In this document: positions 6,686 to 15,261 of the stretch, piece by piece | Position numbering within the stretch: the stretch's first letter is position 1 | Layout: the number at the start of each line of letters is the position of its first letter | Source: a virus | IMG/VR virus record: IMGVR_UViG_3300048996_000041 | Coordinates: 1-37,077 of that record | Reading direction: 5' to 3' (one strand) | DNA length: 37,077 bases | The notes under the pieces: generated by a model | What the model was told of the DNA's origin: nothing | Databases searched by the model: none | Seen by the model: the letters and a program-made list of their open reading frames with translations, nothing else | Position numbers and translations under genes: made by a program

Positions 6686-7942
6686 TTACGCGTAGAGGGC
6701 CGGGACGGTGTACGTGGTGGACGCCACGATCTGCGTCACCACGCCAGCGCCCCGGTTCCGGATGCCCGTACCGAAGCCGGTGGCCCAGTACGAATCGATC
6801 AGCGGGTAGTCAGGGTTCCGACCCTTGACCAGCCGCAGACCCCGGAGACCCGAGTTCGCGTGCTCCCGGAAGCCAACCGGGTTCGTCAGGTTGTTCCGTC
6901 CGCCGGTCGCGAACGAGAACACGTATCCAGCCGGCATCCAGTCGTTCTGGATGATCAGCGCGTCACCATAGGTGCCGATGACGTCCAGACCCTTGAACGT
7001 GTTGGCCACCTGGGTGGCGCCGAACACGACTGTGGTCTGCGGGATGATCATTCCGGGGGAACCCTGCGCCGGGATGAAATCGTACTTCCCGGTGCCGCCG
7101 TTGGCCGTGGACTTGAAGAGCCGAATGGCGTCACCCTGGACCTTGTTGACCACCGTCACCTGGGTGTACCCGTTGAGCTTGGTGTACCCGTGGTGGTTGA
7201 GGTGATCCTGCTGCTCCTCGAGGTCCCCCGCATCGATCACGGCGCCGTTGGAGCCGATGTAGTGCGTGTGGGTGGACAGGAACGTGTTGGTCCGGTAGTC
7301 CGGCGGAGTGGTTCCGTCGTTGTTGTAGAAGCGATACACCGTGAACGGGTTGCCGTTGATGGTGGACGCTTCGTTGGTCGGGTTGAAGATGGTGCGGAGC
7401 ACCTTGTTGAGCCGGAGCCGCGTGTGAGCCTCGACAGCCGCGTTGGCAACCGAGTCGACCATCTGCGACGTGGCATCGGCCAGGTACTGCCAGGTGTACC
7501 GAGCAGCCAGGTCGTACCACTTGAACCCGTACGCCAGGTTCCAGTAGGTCGGCTGGATGCGCGCACCGACAGGCTCGCCGTACTCCGAAGCCTCTTCGAA
7601 GTCCACACCGGACCCCGGCATGGCCACAGACTCCACCGGCTCCCCGACCGAGAAGGTCAGGAAGTCGATCAGGGTCTCGCGCTCGGCGTTGTAGACCGAG
7701 AGCAGATCCATGAAGTCTTGCCAGATGGTGTTGAGGTCACGGCCATCCGCCGTCTTGGTGACCACATCGGAAGCCGCGTGGATACCGTGCGACGGTGCTC
7801 CACCACCGATGCCGCCGACGATGCCGAGAGACTTGAGATCGACCATCTCGGTACCGGCGTGCGGGGTCTTGGAGTAACCACCGGCCGGCAGGATGGTGTC
7901 AGCGTAGGACCCAGGGGTCCACAGGGAACGGTTGATGTTCAT
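6686..7942 (-). CDS. Major capsid protein (HK97 fold)
   Basis: A 418-residue protein. The N-terminus (MNINRSLWTPGSYADTILP) is followed by a region with a long helix (VYNAERETLIDFLTF), the mid-domain with FNPTNEASTINGNPFTVYRF, and the C-terminal part LNNPVGFREHANSGLRGLRL, all typical of actinophage HK97-like shells. AAGGGGAG lies before the ATG at 7942; an in-frame upstream extension to 8134 overlaps the decoration gene and lacks a ribosome site. It follows scaffold and decoration genes. Confidence 0.9.
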   Translation of the reverse strand: MNINRSLWTPGSYADTILPAGGYSKTPHAGTEMVDLKSLGIVGGIGGGAPSHGIHAASDVVTKTADGRDLNTIWQDFMDLLSVYNAERETLIDFLTFSVGEPVESVAMPGSGVDFEEASEYGEPVGARIQPTYWNLAYGFKWYDLAARYTWQYLADATSQMVDSVANAAVEAHTRLRLNKVLRTIFNPTNEASTINGNPFTVYRFYNNDGTTPPDYRTNTFLSTHTHYIGSNGAVIDAGDLEEQQDHLNHHGYTKLNGYTQVTVVNKVQGDAIRLFKSTANGGTGKYDFIPAQGSPGMIIPQTTVVFGATQVANTFKGLDVIGTYGDALIIQNDWMPAGYVFSFATGGRNNLTNPVGFREHANSGLRGLRLVKGRNPDYPLIDSYWATGFGTGIRNRGAGVVTQIVASTTYTVPALYA

Positions 7943-7952
7943 GCCACTCCCC

Positions 7953-8372
7953 TTACGTGGACACGAGCGCGACAACGCGCGAGTGCCGGACAATGAGGCG
8001 AGTTGCCTCGACGGTGAACCCCAGTGGCGTACCGGTGGCCGTGGTAGAGAACGTGCCGTCTGCCGCAACGCCGTAGTAGCGCTGACCGACAGCCGCAGCC
8101 GTTCCATTGTGGAGCGTGAAGTCTGCGACCTCACCGTTCGTCATGACATCAACGATGTCCTTGATGGCCTTCGGGCTGGTGACAACCAGAATGCCGACGA
8201 TCCCACTGGCACCCGCGCCCTTGACGACCTGGCCGGAAGCGTTCAGGCCGACAGCCCAAACCTTGCCCAGGTCGTTGCTGGCCTCGCTCGCGTTGAACAC
8301 GAACGCAGCGCCAGCCGGAGCACGGAAGCCGCCACTCTTGGGATCGTACTTGTCATAGCGTGCAGTACCCAC
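7953..8372 (-). CDS. Head decoration protein
   Basis: A 139-residue protein immediately before the major capsid gene. It is rich in Gly, Ala and Val with short strands (GIVGILVVTSPKAIKDIVDV; GQRYYGVAADGTFSTT; VEATRLIVRHSRVVALVST), the pattern of the small proteins that trim HK97-type heads and stabilise them after expansion. Translation starts at GTG 8372, with AAAGGGGCT 8 bases upstream. Confidence 0.72.
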   Translation of the reverse strand: MGTARYDKYDPKSGGFRAPAGAAFVFNASEASNDLGKVWAVGLNASGQVVKGAGASGIVGILVVTSPKAIKDIVDVMTNGEVADFTLHNGTAAAVGQRYYGVAADGTFSTTATGTPLGFTVEATRLIVRHSRVVALVST

Positions 8373-8443
8373 GGTGGAGCCCCTTTCTGTCTCTCGGAAT
8401 GATGCCTACCCGGGGGCCACTGTCCCACCGGCAATGCGGGGTC

Positions 8444-9265
8444 TTACTGGTTGAGCGCCGGGAAGCGCTTGGACAGAACCGCCCGTGTGGGCTTGTCCGT
8501 CCGGCTTCCCTTCCGCTTGCGATTCATCGTGGGACCGGAGGACTTGTCGTCATCGTCGTCATCCGCGTCCTCTTCCTTCCCATCATCCACGAGGTACTTC
8601 TTCTCCTTGGCAAGTGCACGAAGCGCCGCCTTGAGTGCGCGCCTGTCCACCTTCCCGGTTTCCTCGTCGATGTCCACCTCGGACAGGTCAGCGAGCCGAA
8701 GCGCTGCTTCCGGATCGTGCCACTTGATGTCGTTGGTGGTCAGGAATGCGACCTGGAGCGTGAGCCGCTGGTTGTCCTCGGTCAGCTTGGTGACCTGGGG
8801 CTTCAGCTTGGCATTCTCCTCGGCCGTGGTCTTGTCCACGTCCTTCGGATCGACCTTGCCGGCCAGCTGCGTTTCCAGCTCCTTGATCTTGGCCTCTGCC
8901 GTGTTGGCACGACGGTCCGCAGCCTGCATGCGCCGCTGAACCTTGTCGTACCTCCATTTCTCGACCGGCTTGTCCTCGTCGTCGTCCTTCTTGGACTTCT
9001 TCTTGGACTTGTCGGTCGAGTCGTCATCCGCGTCATCGTCGTCTGCGTCATCATCCGCATCCGAGTTGTCGTCGTCTGCGTCGTCGTCTCCGGAACCGTC
9101 ATCGTCCGGATCGGGCAGGTCCTCGTCTGGCGCTCCACCCATGATCGGCCACACATGCCGGCCGGCCTTGTTAGTGAACACCGGCATTACCAGCTTGCCA
9201 GTGCGCGGGTGATGCATGAACGTCAGATCCAGGTCTTCGATGCGTGGAATCTGGACAGTGGCCAT
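8444..9265 (-). CDS. Capsid scaffolding protein
   Basis: A 273-residue very charged protein. An N-terminal segment (IPRIEDLDLTFMHHP) leads into an Asp-rich low-complexity stretch (about residues 55-95), then a Lys-rich patch and a long coiled coil (EKWRYDKVQRRMQAADRRAN; ENAKLKPQVTKLTEDNQRLT), ending with a basic tail PTMNRKRKGSRTDKPTRAVL. This is the usual layout for scaffolds that shape the procapsid and leave or are cleaved. The ATG at 9265 has AAAGGAAC; a longer frame to 9298 lacks one. Confidence 0.85.
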   Translation of the reverse strand: MATVQIPRIEDLDLTFMHHPRTGKLVMPVFTNKAGRHVWPIMGGAPDEDLPDPDDDGSGDDDADDDNSDADDDADDDDADDDSTDKSKKKSKKDDDEDKPVEKWRYDKVQRRMQAADRRANTAEAKIKELETQLAGKVDPKDVDKTTAEENAKLKPQVTKLTEDNQRLTLQVAFLTTNDIKWHDPEAALRLADLSEVDIDEETGKVDRRALKAALRALAKEKKYLVDDGKEEDADDDDDDKSSGPTMNRKRKGSRTDKPTRAVLSKRFPALNQ

Positions 9266-9294
9266 GGTGTTCCTTTCTTGTGCGATGCACTCTG

Positions 9295-10164
9295 TCATCG
9301 CTTCTTGCTCAGGTAGGCATCATACGAACCCGAGAAATACGAATCGAGGAATTCGCTTGGCGAGACCGTGTCATAGGTCAAGAAGCAAAGGCAGTGCGGG
9401 TGGGGTTTACCTGGCACGTCATCCACCGGATACTTACCGGCTCCCAACCTGTGACTGTCCTGCTGAGCGAACTTGTTACAGTCGTCCGGCACACGATGTG
9501 AACCAGACAGATTCCACTTCGCAGCATTCACCCACGGGCGCTGCCCGGCTTTGATCTGCTGCTCATGGAAAGCATTATTGATCTCCGTACGAGCCAACCG
9601 CATGGCTGCGTACGATTCACCTCCGGCGACACCCGGGGTGATGTACTTGTAGACCTCGCTGGCAAGTTCACGAGCTGATAGCCCACGAATGATGCCGGAC
9701 CGAATGGTTGCCTCCACACGGCCGGTGGCAAGATCCCGGTTCCGATACACCTCGATAGACAGCTGTCGGGGCACCCGAGCTGTGTCCGTGTCCAGACCTG
9801 CCGCCGCAGTGGCCTTCAGAGACCTGCTAACGGCCTGAGCAGGACCATCGGGCAATGATGCGTACAACACGGCATCCATGACCTCAGCGGCGTCCTCAGC
9901 GGCCTTCCGTGCGGCTTGCTGGCCGAACATGATCAACGGCCGTATGCCACCGATCCACAAGGTGTGCTGACGTTGCTTGATTGCCGCCAGGACCATCCTC
10001 AGCTGCGCTACGCGTACCCGTGCACCGATCCCCTGTTTGAGCTCCAACCGGAGGATCTGTGCGCGGATATCACGAGCACTTCTGATGAGGATCCTGTTCA
10101 GGTCCTTGTCGAACCGCTGCTGAACGGTCAGGTACTGGTGTAGCGGATCACCCCGGTTCGCCAT
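9295..10164 (-). CDS. MuF-like minor capsid protein
   Basis: A 289-residue protein. The C-terminal half holds the phage Mu F-like signature: GVAGGESYAAMRLARTEINN, FHEQQIKAGQ, then SHRVPDDCNKFAQQD and PHPHCLCFLTYD with the conserved H/C residues. The N-terminal half is helical (portal-proximal in relatives). MuF proteins are injected or head-inserted and needed for head assembly. ATG 10164 is preferred over ATG 10173 because GGAGG is 9 bases from the former and touches the latter. Confidence 0.85.
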   Translation of the reverse strand: MANRGDPLHQYLTVQQRFDKDLNRILIRSARDIRAQILRLELKQGIGARVRVAQLRMVLAAIKQRQHTLWIGGIRPLIMFGQQAARKAAEDAAEVMDAVLYASLPDGPAQAVSRSLKATAAAGLDTDTARVPRQLSIEVYRNRDLATGRVEATIRSGIIRGLSARELASEVYKYITPGVAGGESYAAMRLARTEINNAFHEQQIKAGQRPWVNAAKWNLSGSHRVPDDCNKFAQQDSHRLGAGKYPVDDVPGKPHPHCLCFLTYDTVSPSEFLDSYFSGSYDAYLSKKR

Positions 10165-10426
10165 CGTCGTCATCCTCCAGCAGTCCCAGTTCAGACAGCA
10201 TTGTCTGCGACGTCTGAAGATCCGTGGCATGAGCCAGAATCCCTTTCGTGTCCCAGGCAGTTACCCCGTCACTGGTGGCAGTCCACAGACCGCGCTTACC
10301 GTTGGCGTCCATTGTCTCGATGAGAGCAACCCACTTGACGGCCATCTCCGGATTGCCGATTTCCTCGGGATGCTTGGACACCACCTGGGAGATAGCGTCG
10401 TTAAGCGCCTGCTCCATCGGACTCAT
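10148..10426 (-). CDS. Conserved small protein between portal and MuF genes
   Basis: A 92-residue acidic helical protein ending ELGLLEDDDDGEPG. It overlaps the portal gene by 26 nt and the MuF gene by 17 nt. Small proteins of this size at this location recur in actinophages without assigned function. The sequence around WVALIETMDANGKRGLWTAT looks folded. GGGGAGGTGGGG precedes ATG 10426. No motif supports a specific role. Confidence 0.6.
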   Translation of the reverse strand: MSPMEQALNDAISQVVSKHPEEIGNPEMAVKWVALIETMDANGKRGLWTATSDGVTAWDTKGILAHATDLQTSQTMLSELGLLEDDDDGEPG

Positions 10427-11900
10427 CCCCCACCTCCCCGGCTATACGCGTGCCGAGGGGGTCCACCATAGACTGCCGGCCGGCAAACTCGGCATCTGCT
10501 CTGGCCGCCATGTCATTCGGGAACTCGTAACCGAGCTTGGATGCCTCGGCTCGATAGTAGACCGTGTCGATGACTCCTCGATCGAGCATGTCACCCAGTT
10601 CCTTGAACCGAGCTTCACGGTCCACAGGCACAGCGTCACCCATCACCGGCATGGCAGTCACATCGGTGAAGGTTGTCTCTTCGTACGCCGGATACCAACC
10701 GTTGATCAGGTCGTAGAACATGTTGGTGTGGACGTCAATGATCAGTTCATTCTTCTCATCCGCCTTGGACAGCATCGGACCGAGTTGAAGCGAAAGGGCG
10801 ATCCCGGATTGCGCCACCTTGACATCCACCGACCCAACCGCGATGTCCGGTGTGGACGATGCCTCACGAAGGGTGGACACCAGGTACCCGATGTGGTTCT
10901 GGAACGGCGCAACAGACCCGACCCCATCCACACGGATGAACCCGGTTCCTGTCGGGTGGTGGACGACACGACCGGGGCCAAGGGACCAGGGGATCTGGAC
11001 ACCCTTGTCGTCCGTGGGGTGTGGAGCGTCCGTGGCGTACATGCCGATGCCCTCGAGCGCCAGCGCCAGGTCTTCATCCGAGATGGACTGGTTGATGGCC
11101 GACATGATCCGTTCGAAACCTCGGATCTCCGACGACCCGAACGGGTTGCCTGGCTCGTCAAAGTTCTTGACGTGGTAGACCGGCAGCGCTGTGATTGACG
11201 GGGGCAACTCGGTGGGTGGCCGGATGACCGTGGCAGGTGTCGCTTGTGGACCGTCCCACCCATCCATCTCGAACAGACCCTCTTCAACCGTGATGGTCGG
11301 CGGGCCACTGACCGCATCTACCTTGCGGTAGGTGAGTCGGTGGATGCGAGGATCTCCGTTGTCATCCGTGATCTGCTCGACCAGGTGACACCCGACGACT
11401 CGATCCACATCGTCTTCATGGGTGATCGGAAAGTACATGGCCGGATCAAGCGCCGTGATACTGATCCGCTTACCGACCTCCTTGGCCGGGTTGGCCGTCA
11501 GGTGCCAGATCCAGTCGCCTCGGATCAGCCCGTATCGCTTGGCCCCGGTGAACTTGGACCGGAACCGCTCCCGGGCCATGAAGTCCGACAGAGCCATGGT
11601 GGCGGCCAAGCTATCCTCTGTGGGATCGCCCCCACCCAACGGCTGAACCGTGATGTTGAACTTCGGCGCCGTGTAGCGGTTGGTCGTGTCGATGATGGTC
11701 CGCGCGGTCGGGACGTAGATGGCCTTGTCGTTGGTCCCCCGCTGGGTCAGTTTGAAGACACTGTCCACATTCCAATAGATCTCTTCGTACAGTTGGTACG
11801 ACTGGATGCGCTGCTGGTCCAGATCGTTGGGAATCCACGAGGGCTTGGTTCCGAAGAGACCCACTCCCGTGGAGTACGGGGTGAACACAGCCTGTACCAC
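10401..11900 (-). CDS. Portal protein
   Basis: A 499-residue protein forming the dodecameric portal ring through which DNA enters. Characteristic segments include YEEIYWNVDSVFKL near the N-terminus, ARTIIDTTNRYTAPKFNITV, RIHRLTYRKV, PVYHVKNFDEPGNPFGSSEI (the wing-domain turn common to actinophage portals) and the central-loop helix QNHIGYLVSTLREASSTPDI. Start is GTG 11900, 4 bp after the terminase stop, with GGGG/GAGG upstream; a second GTG at 11888 is possible. The C-terminal end is a disordered acidic tail. Confidence 0.9.
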   Translation of the reverse strand: MVQAVFTPYSTGVGLFGTKPSWIPNDLDQQRIQSYQLYEEIYWNVDSVFKLTQRGTNDKAIYVPTARTIIDTTNRYTAPKFNITVQPLGGGDPTEDSLAATMALSDFMARERFRSKFTGAKRYGLIRGDWIWHLTANPAKEVGKRISITALDPAMYFPITHEDDVDRVVGCHLVEQITDDNGDPRIHRLTYRKVDAVSGPPTITVEEGLFEMDGWDGPQATPATVIRPPTELPPSITALPVYHVKNFDEPGNPFGSSEIRGFERIMSAINQSISDEDLALALEGIGMYATDAPHPTDDKGVQIPWSLGPGRVVHHPTGTGFIRVDGVGSVAPFQNHIGYLVSTLREASSTPDIAVGSVDVKVAQSGIALSLQLGPMLSKADEKNELIIDVHTNMFYDLINGWYPAYEETTFTDVTAMPVMGDAVPVDREARFKELGDMLDRGVIDTVYYRAEASKLGYEFPNDMAARADAEFAGRQSMVDPLGTRIAGEVGDESDGAGA

Positions 11901-11904
11901 TACC

Positions 11905-13272
11905 TCACCCCATATTCGCAGTCGAGACGACGGTTCTGCCCGAACCGGCGAACGTAGTCATGTGGCCCTTGAAGAATCGACCCAGCGCTTCTACGCCGTG
12001 GTTGTCTTTGTCCAAGGGATTCTCTGAATCGGAGTGGACCTCGGACCGGTGTTCCGGCCACTTGTATCCCTCTCGCATTTCCCAGATAAGTTGCTGGCAC
12101 GATCGATCCACCATCAGATACGGCCACCGTTCGGCGTGTCCTATCGGTAGATGAGCGTTGTATTCCTTGAGTGACCGCCTGATCAAGGACAGTCTAGTTT
12201 TCAACGGACCACCTGTGTTGCCGTACGCAGGTATCCGCAACTTGGTCTGCATGGTCTTCGTGTCGTCAGGCTCGGCAGGGTCGGGGTACATCCGAAGACA
12301 CGCACGTACCAGACCACCATCACGGAGCAGCAGATCATCCGCTACCTCCGTGGTGTCCAACCGGTGCCACCGACGTTCAGCGATCACCCGGATCTCACCC
12401 ATCGGTCCAAGTTGGATGAACAGTACGACGAAGGGGTTAGTGAACCCGTAGTCAATCGCCATGTAAAGAGGCCAGTCAGGTTCGTACGGGAAGTGACCAA
12501 CATGCAGGTCGTCATCCCATTCCTGCATGACCACGCCGGTCTTGTCGGTGAACTCAGCTCCATACTGCCGGGCGAATTCATCCGCAGTCAGGTCATCCTC
12601 AGCTTCAAGGATCTCAGGGTCCTGCCGGCCACCGGGGAATACCAGGTTGTTGGTCCATGAGGGCATCTTCCATGAGTTCCACGTTGGACGCGTGACGTCT
12701 TGACCTCGGTTATACAACGCGTACAGAAGTGAATTGGCTGACTTGCCCTCTGGAACCCCAGAGAACAGGGCCCACCCTCGCTTGTCCGAAAGTGTAGGAC
12801 GAATGAACTGTGCCCACGTTCTACGCTTATGCCGGCCAGCCTCTACCATGAGTACAAAGTTGAGACCCTCACCGACCAAAGTCTCCGGGTGCTTGGCTGA
12901 TTTGCCAATGACCTCGAATCCCCACTTGGTCTTGATGTGAAGCGAGCCGGATTCCACATTGTTCAAGAACTTGATAGAATCCCGATCGATTCCCTGCTTA
13001 CGAAGGGAGTCGTAGACCACTCGGAATTCCTTCTCGGCATCCACGTAGTTCGGACCGACGATCCAGCCGATCTGACCCTCGCCCGTGATCGGACAAGCGA
13101 CCCCTACGTGTGGGAGAACCTCGTGGCCGCCCATGATGGTCTTACCCCAGCGCCGGCCGTTCGATACGACCTTGAACCGAACCCCGGTGTAATGGATCTG
13201 CGCTTGACCAGCATGCGGATGATAGCCAATCTGGTCGTAGAACAGGTCCTTACGAAGCGCCGTGGCAGCCAC
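11905..13272 (-). CDS. terL: Terminase large subunit
   Basis: A 455-residue packaging motor. The N-terminal ATPase has Walker A SNGRRWGKT (K44) and, near residue 139, NFVLMVEAG, where the Walker B acidic pair reads Val-Glu rather than Asp-Glu. The C-terminal RNase H-like nuclease begins around AIDYGFTNPFVVLF with its catalytic Asp. It translocates DNA into the prohead and cuts it. Start is GTG 13272 with AGGGGG upstream. The gene before it (13290-13580) and the small terminase are in the same run. Confidence 0.92.
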   Translation of the reverse strand: MAATALRKDLFYDQIGYHPHAGQAQIHYTGVRFKVVSNGRRWGKTIMGGHEVLPHVGVACPITGEGQIGWIVGPNYVDAEKEFRVVYDSLRKQGIDRDSIKFLNNVESGSLHIKTKWGFEVIGKSAKHPETLVGEGLNFVLMVEAGRHKRRTWAQFIRPTLSDKRGWALFSGVPEGKSANSLLYALYNRGQDVTRPTWNSWKMPSWTNNLVFPGGRQDPEILEAEDDLTADEFARQYGAEFTDKTGVVMQEWDDDLHVGHFPYEPDWPLYMAIDYGFTNPFVVLFIQLGPMGEIRVIAERRWHRLDTTEVADDLLLRDGGLVRACLRMYPDPAEPDDTKTMQTKLRIPAYGNTGGPLKTRLSLIRRSLKEYNAHLPIGHAERWPYLMVDRSCQQLIWEMREGYKWPEHRSEVHSDSENPLDKDNHGVEALGRFFKGHMTTFAGSGRTVVSTANMG

Positions 13273-13289
13273 AGTGGATTACCCCCTGA

Positions 13290-13580
13290 TCATGGTGGGG
13301 GTAACCGTGCTTCCAATGTGGTGACCCGTGCTTCGAGTTGAGTGATCCGGTTGGCCTGCGCCACACGGGCCGTGTTCAGCTGTGTCACTGCCGTAGTCAG
13401 ATCATTGACCCGTGTCTCCAGACTCAGGATCAACGCCTGACCCCGACGTGCCCGGTACAACACCTTGCGAAGGGCATCCGCTGCGTTGGCCGGCAGGAAC
13501 TGGTCAAGCTCGAGAACGGCTTGATCCGACACCTCGTCATCATCCGCAATGGGGGGTGGAGGATCCAGATCGTCAGCCAT
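13290..13580 (-). CDS. Coiled-coil protein, unknown
   Basis: A 96-residue protein with an acidic Pro-rich N-terminus and a clear coiled coil from residue 50 on (LETRVNDLTTAVTQLNTARV and ITQLEARVTTLEARL, with heptad Leu/Val). Its ATG overlaps the previous stop (TGATG at 13580). It lies between terminase genes, so packaging-linked assembly is possible but not shown. Confidence 0.65.
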   Translation of the reverse strand: MADDLDPPPPIADDDEVSDQAVLELDQFLPANAADALRKVLYRARRGQALILSLETRVNDLTTAVTQLNTARVAQANRITQLEARVTTLEARLPPP

Positions 13581-13834
13581 CAGGTGAAATCCCCTTGCTG
13601 TTCCGGCGGTTGCACCGATCCGAGTCCGGTACCGGGATCAGTCGGTTCAATGGCGTAGATCATGGACAGCCGTTCGCTGGCGGTCGGTCGGTGCGGCAGG
13701 GGTTGAATCAGGCCCTCCACACCACCGTACTCCGATCCATTGAGGACGTTCGCTTCAGACACCAACGACTTGCTCAGGTACCGCACCTCAGGATCCGGCA
13801 GGTGTGGGATCTGGATCTCGGATTCATCAGCCAT
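13580..13834 (-). CDS. Hypothetical protein in terminase cluster
   Basis: An 84-residue protein with no motif I recognise. AAGGAGGTGG precedes two adjacent ATG codons (13837, 13834); the second is better spaced and overlaps the upstream stop. Segments such as HLPDPEVRYLSKSLVSEANV look helical; the C-terminus (VQPPEQQGDFT) looks disordered. Confidence 0.6.
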   Translation of the reverse strand: MADESEIQIPHLPDPEVRYLSKSLVSEANVLNGSEYGGVEGLIQPLPHRPTASERLSMIYAIEPTDPGTGLGSVQPPEQQGDFT

Positions 13835-14163
13835 CATCCACCTCCTTGATCACTGCCGTAGTCCACATCATGCTTGACTGCCGGCACAGCGGATACAGCC
13901 CGGATCTTGGCCTCGGCGTCAGTGAGGTCCTGGGGGGTCAGTACGCCCTTGTCCACAAGCGCCTGACGGAGTACGGGATCGAACGGCCATTGTCCTTGAC
14001 CGACAGTGACGTCTCCCTTGGTCACATCCGGTGCGACCTTCTGCTTCTTGAACAGTGACGGATCGGTCTGTCCACCGGCCGGCACGAAGGGGTGCTTGCC
14101 CACATGTCCATCAGGGCCCCAACCGTTGCAGGTGTCGCACCGTTCCTTGCCGAGTTCAGGCAC
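13834..14163 (-). CDS. Hypothetical protein with CxxC N-terminus
   Basis: About 109 residues. An early CDTCNGWG resembles a single zinc knuckle, too few ligands for a full finger. The C-terminal half (PFDPVLRQALVDKGVLTPQD, then LTDAEAKIRAV) resembles helical segments seen near terminases. GAGGAGG directly abuts the ATG at 14169 and is 6 bases from the in-frame GTG at 14163, so GTG is the likelier start. It overlaps the small terminase end by 8 nt. Confidence 0.6.
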   Translation of the reverse strand: MPELGKERCDTCNGWGPDGHVGKHPFVPAGGQTDPSLFKKQKVAPDVTKGDVTVGQGQWPFDPVLRQALVDKGVLTPQDLTDAEAKIRAVSAVPAVKHDVDYGSDQGGG

Positions 14164-14743
14164 CGTCATCCTCCTCGGTCTCGTACAACACCGTGCCGTC
14201 CACGATGGGGTGGGCGGGCTCGCCGTTCGGATTAACTAGAGACGCGGCAAGAAGCGTGTGGAGGGTCGATCCCTCTTCGACATCCAGTCGAACCTTGGCC
14301 TTGCCCAGCGTCTGCTCGATCACGAACCGGGCGGCATCAAGCCGGACCTTGGCCGACACGATCGGCTGACCCCACTCATCCATCTCGGTGGACGTCATGA
14401 GGTCGTGCACGACCTTGATTGCGTGGTCTATCTCCCCCAGCACACCGGACAGGGCACGTTCAGAGAGACGCTTACGTGCCTCGATCTGAACTGCCGCCGT
14501 GATCCACCCGGGCTTCCTACCCCGGAACAGCCCGCCCTTGTCACGCGGCCGGCCATGAGCAAGCTCCTCGAGATCCCAGTCATCGATTGGCTTCTGCTCC
14601 ATATACAGCTCGACCTCTTGACTGAGATCGGCATTCTTTCTGCGTGCCCGCTGCCGGATATTGGCCGGCTTCGTGCTTAGTTTGGATCGGTCCTTCGGGT
14701 AAGTGCGTCCCCGTACGGTCGGGGGGGTGTCCTTTGGCGGCAT
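14156..14743 (-). CDS. terS: Terminase small subunit-like protein
   Basis: A 195-residue protein. DLEELAHGRPRDKGGLFRGR followed by KPGWITAAVQIEARKRLSER and KVRLDAARFVIEQTLGKAKV is the pattern of actinophage small terminases, which bind phage DNA and load the large subunit. GGGAGG lies 7 bases before the ATG at 14743. An open frame at 14798 with a strong ribosome site overlaps its start in another frame (see findings). Confidence 0.78.
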   Translation of the reverse strand: MPPKDTPPTVRGRTYPKDRSKLSTKPANIRQRARRKNADLSQEVELYMEQKPIDDWDLEELAHGRPRDKGGLFRGRKPGWITAAVQIEARKRLSERALSGVLGEIDHAIKVVHDLMTSTEMDEWGQPIVSAKVRLDAARFVIEQTLGKAKVRLDVEEGSTLHTLLAASLVNPNGEPAHPIVDGTVLYETEEDDGA

Positions 14744-14818
14744 GGGGTGGCCTCCCATTCTTTCCATAGCCCTTCAGCGTTCCATCCCTCATCGGCATGT
14801 ACTAACCTCCGGGATTGA

Positions 14819-15082
14819 TCACCCGACGTTTACCCAGTACCTACCCGGGCGGGGCATGTGGTCGGGACCCTGAGACAGATGCTGTAGAGAGGACATCCTC
14901 TCAATCTGCCTGCCATTCGGGTCACGTTTGGCTTCGTCCTTGCTCACGTACACGACATTGATGCAAGGAGTAAAGTCTTCCGTGAACACACCGTGCACTG
15001 CGGTCACAAGACCAACGTGGTCCTGGTATCGCTCGTCCACGACTGCAACAGCGTCACCTTCTTTCACGGGTTCGATGCTCAT
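14819..15082 (-). CDS. Small KOW/SH3-like protein, first gene after the left-arm promoter
   Basis: An 87-residue protein. KEGDAVAVVDERYQDHVGLV followed by TAVHGVFTEDF resembles a KOW-type beta barrel (usually RNA or ribosome interaction). AGGAGG lies 8 bases before ATG 15082. It is the first gene downstream of the promoter-like sequence at 15214-15242, ahead of the terminases. Function unknown. Confidence 0.6.
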   Translation of the reverse strand: MSIEPVKEGDAVAVVDERYQDHVGLVTAVHGVFTEDFTPCINVVYVSKDEAKRDPNGRQIERMSSLQHLSQGPDHMPRPGRYWVNVG

Positions 15083-15213
15083 TCTTCTCACCTCCTCTCA
15101 AGATTGACCCCCGATCCGCCGGTCCGACTAATCCATCCGAGTCGCGTAAGGTCTGTGGTGTCACGCGCACGGGGAACAAAGCCGAGTAAGCAGGTTGGGG
15201 GCCAATCATGAGG

Positions 15214-15242
15214 ACCATATCTGCACTTCGTGGCTACGTCAA
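15214..15242 (-). promoter_or_regulatory. Sigma70-like promoter for the virion operon
   Basis: On the minus strand TTGACG (15242-15237) and TATGGT (15219-15214) are separated by exactly 17 bp. It lies in the 179-bp gap before the virion genes and points towards them. The predicted start near 15207 leaves a leader of about 125 nt. It is the best-matching promoter I found in the window. Confidence 0.6.
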
Positions 15243-15261
15243 ACTCACGGGGCCGGTGAGA

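Noticed and set aside
6860-7996. Plus-strand open frame of 378 codons opposite the major capsid gene
   Set aside because: Mirror frame of high-G+C coding sequence; valine/arginine-rich composition is typical of antisense.
8360-9316. Plus-strand 318-codon frame opposite the scaffold with a Val/Ile-rich run
   Set aside because: The hydrophobic run is only the complement of the Asp codons of the scaffold.
10248-11957. Plus-strand open frames opposite the portal gene
   Set aside because: Antisense shadows; portal features are on the other strand.
15083-15261. A 53-codon minus frame in the gap with the promoter
   Set aside because: It overlaps the predicted promoter and transcription start, and has no ribosome site or protein-like pattern.
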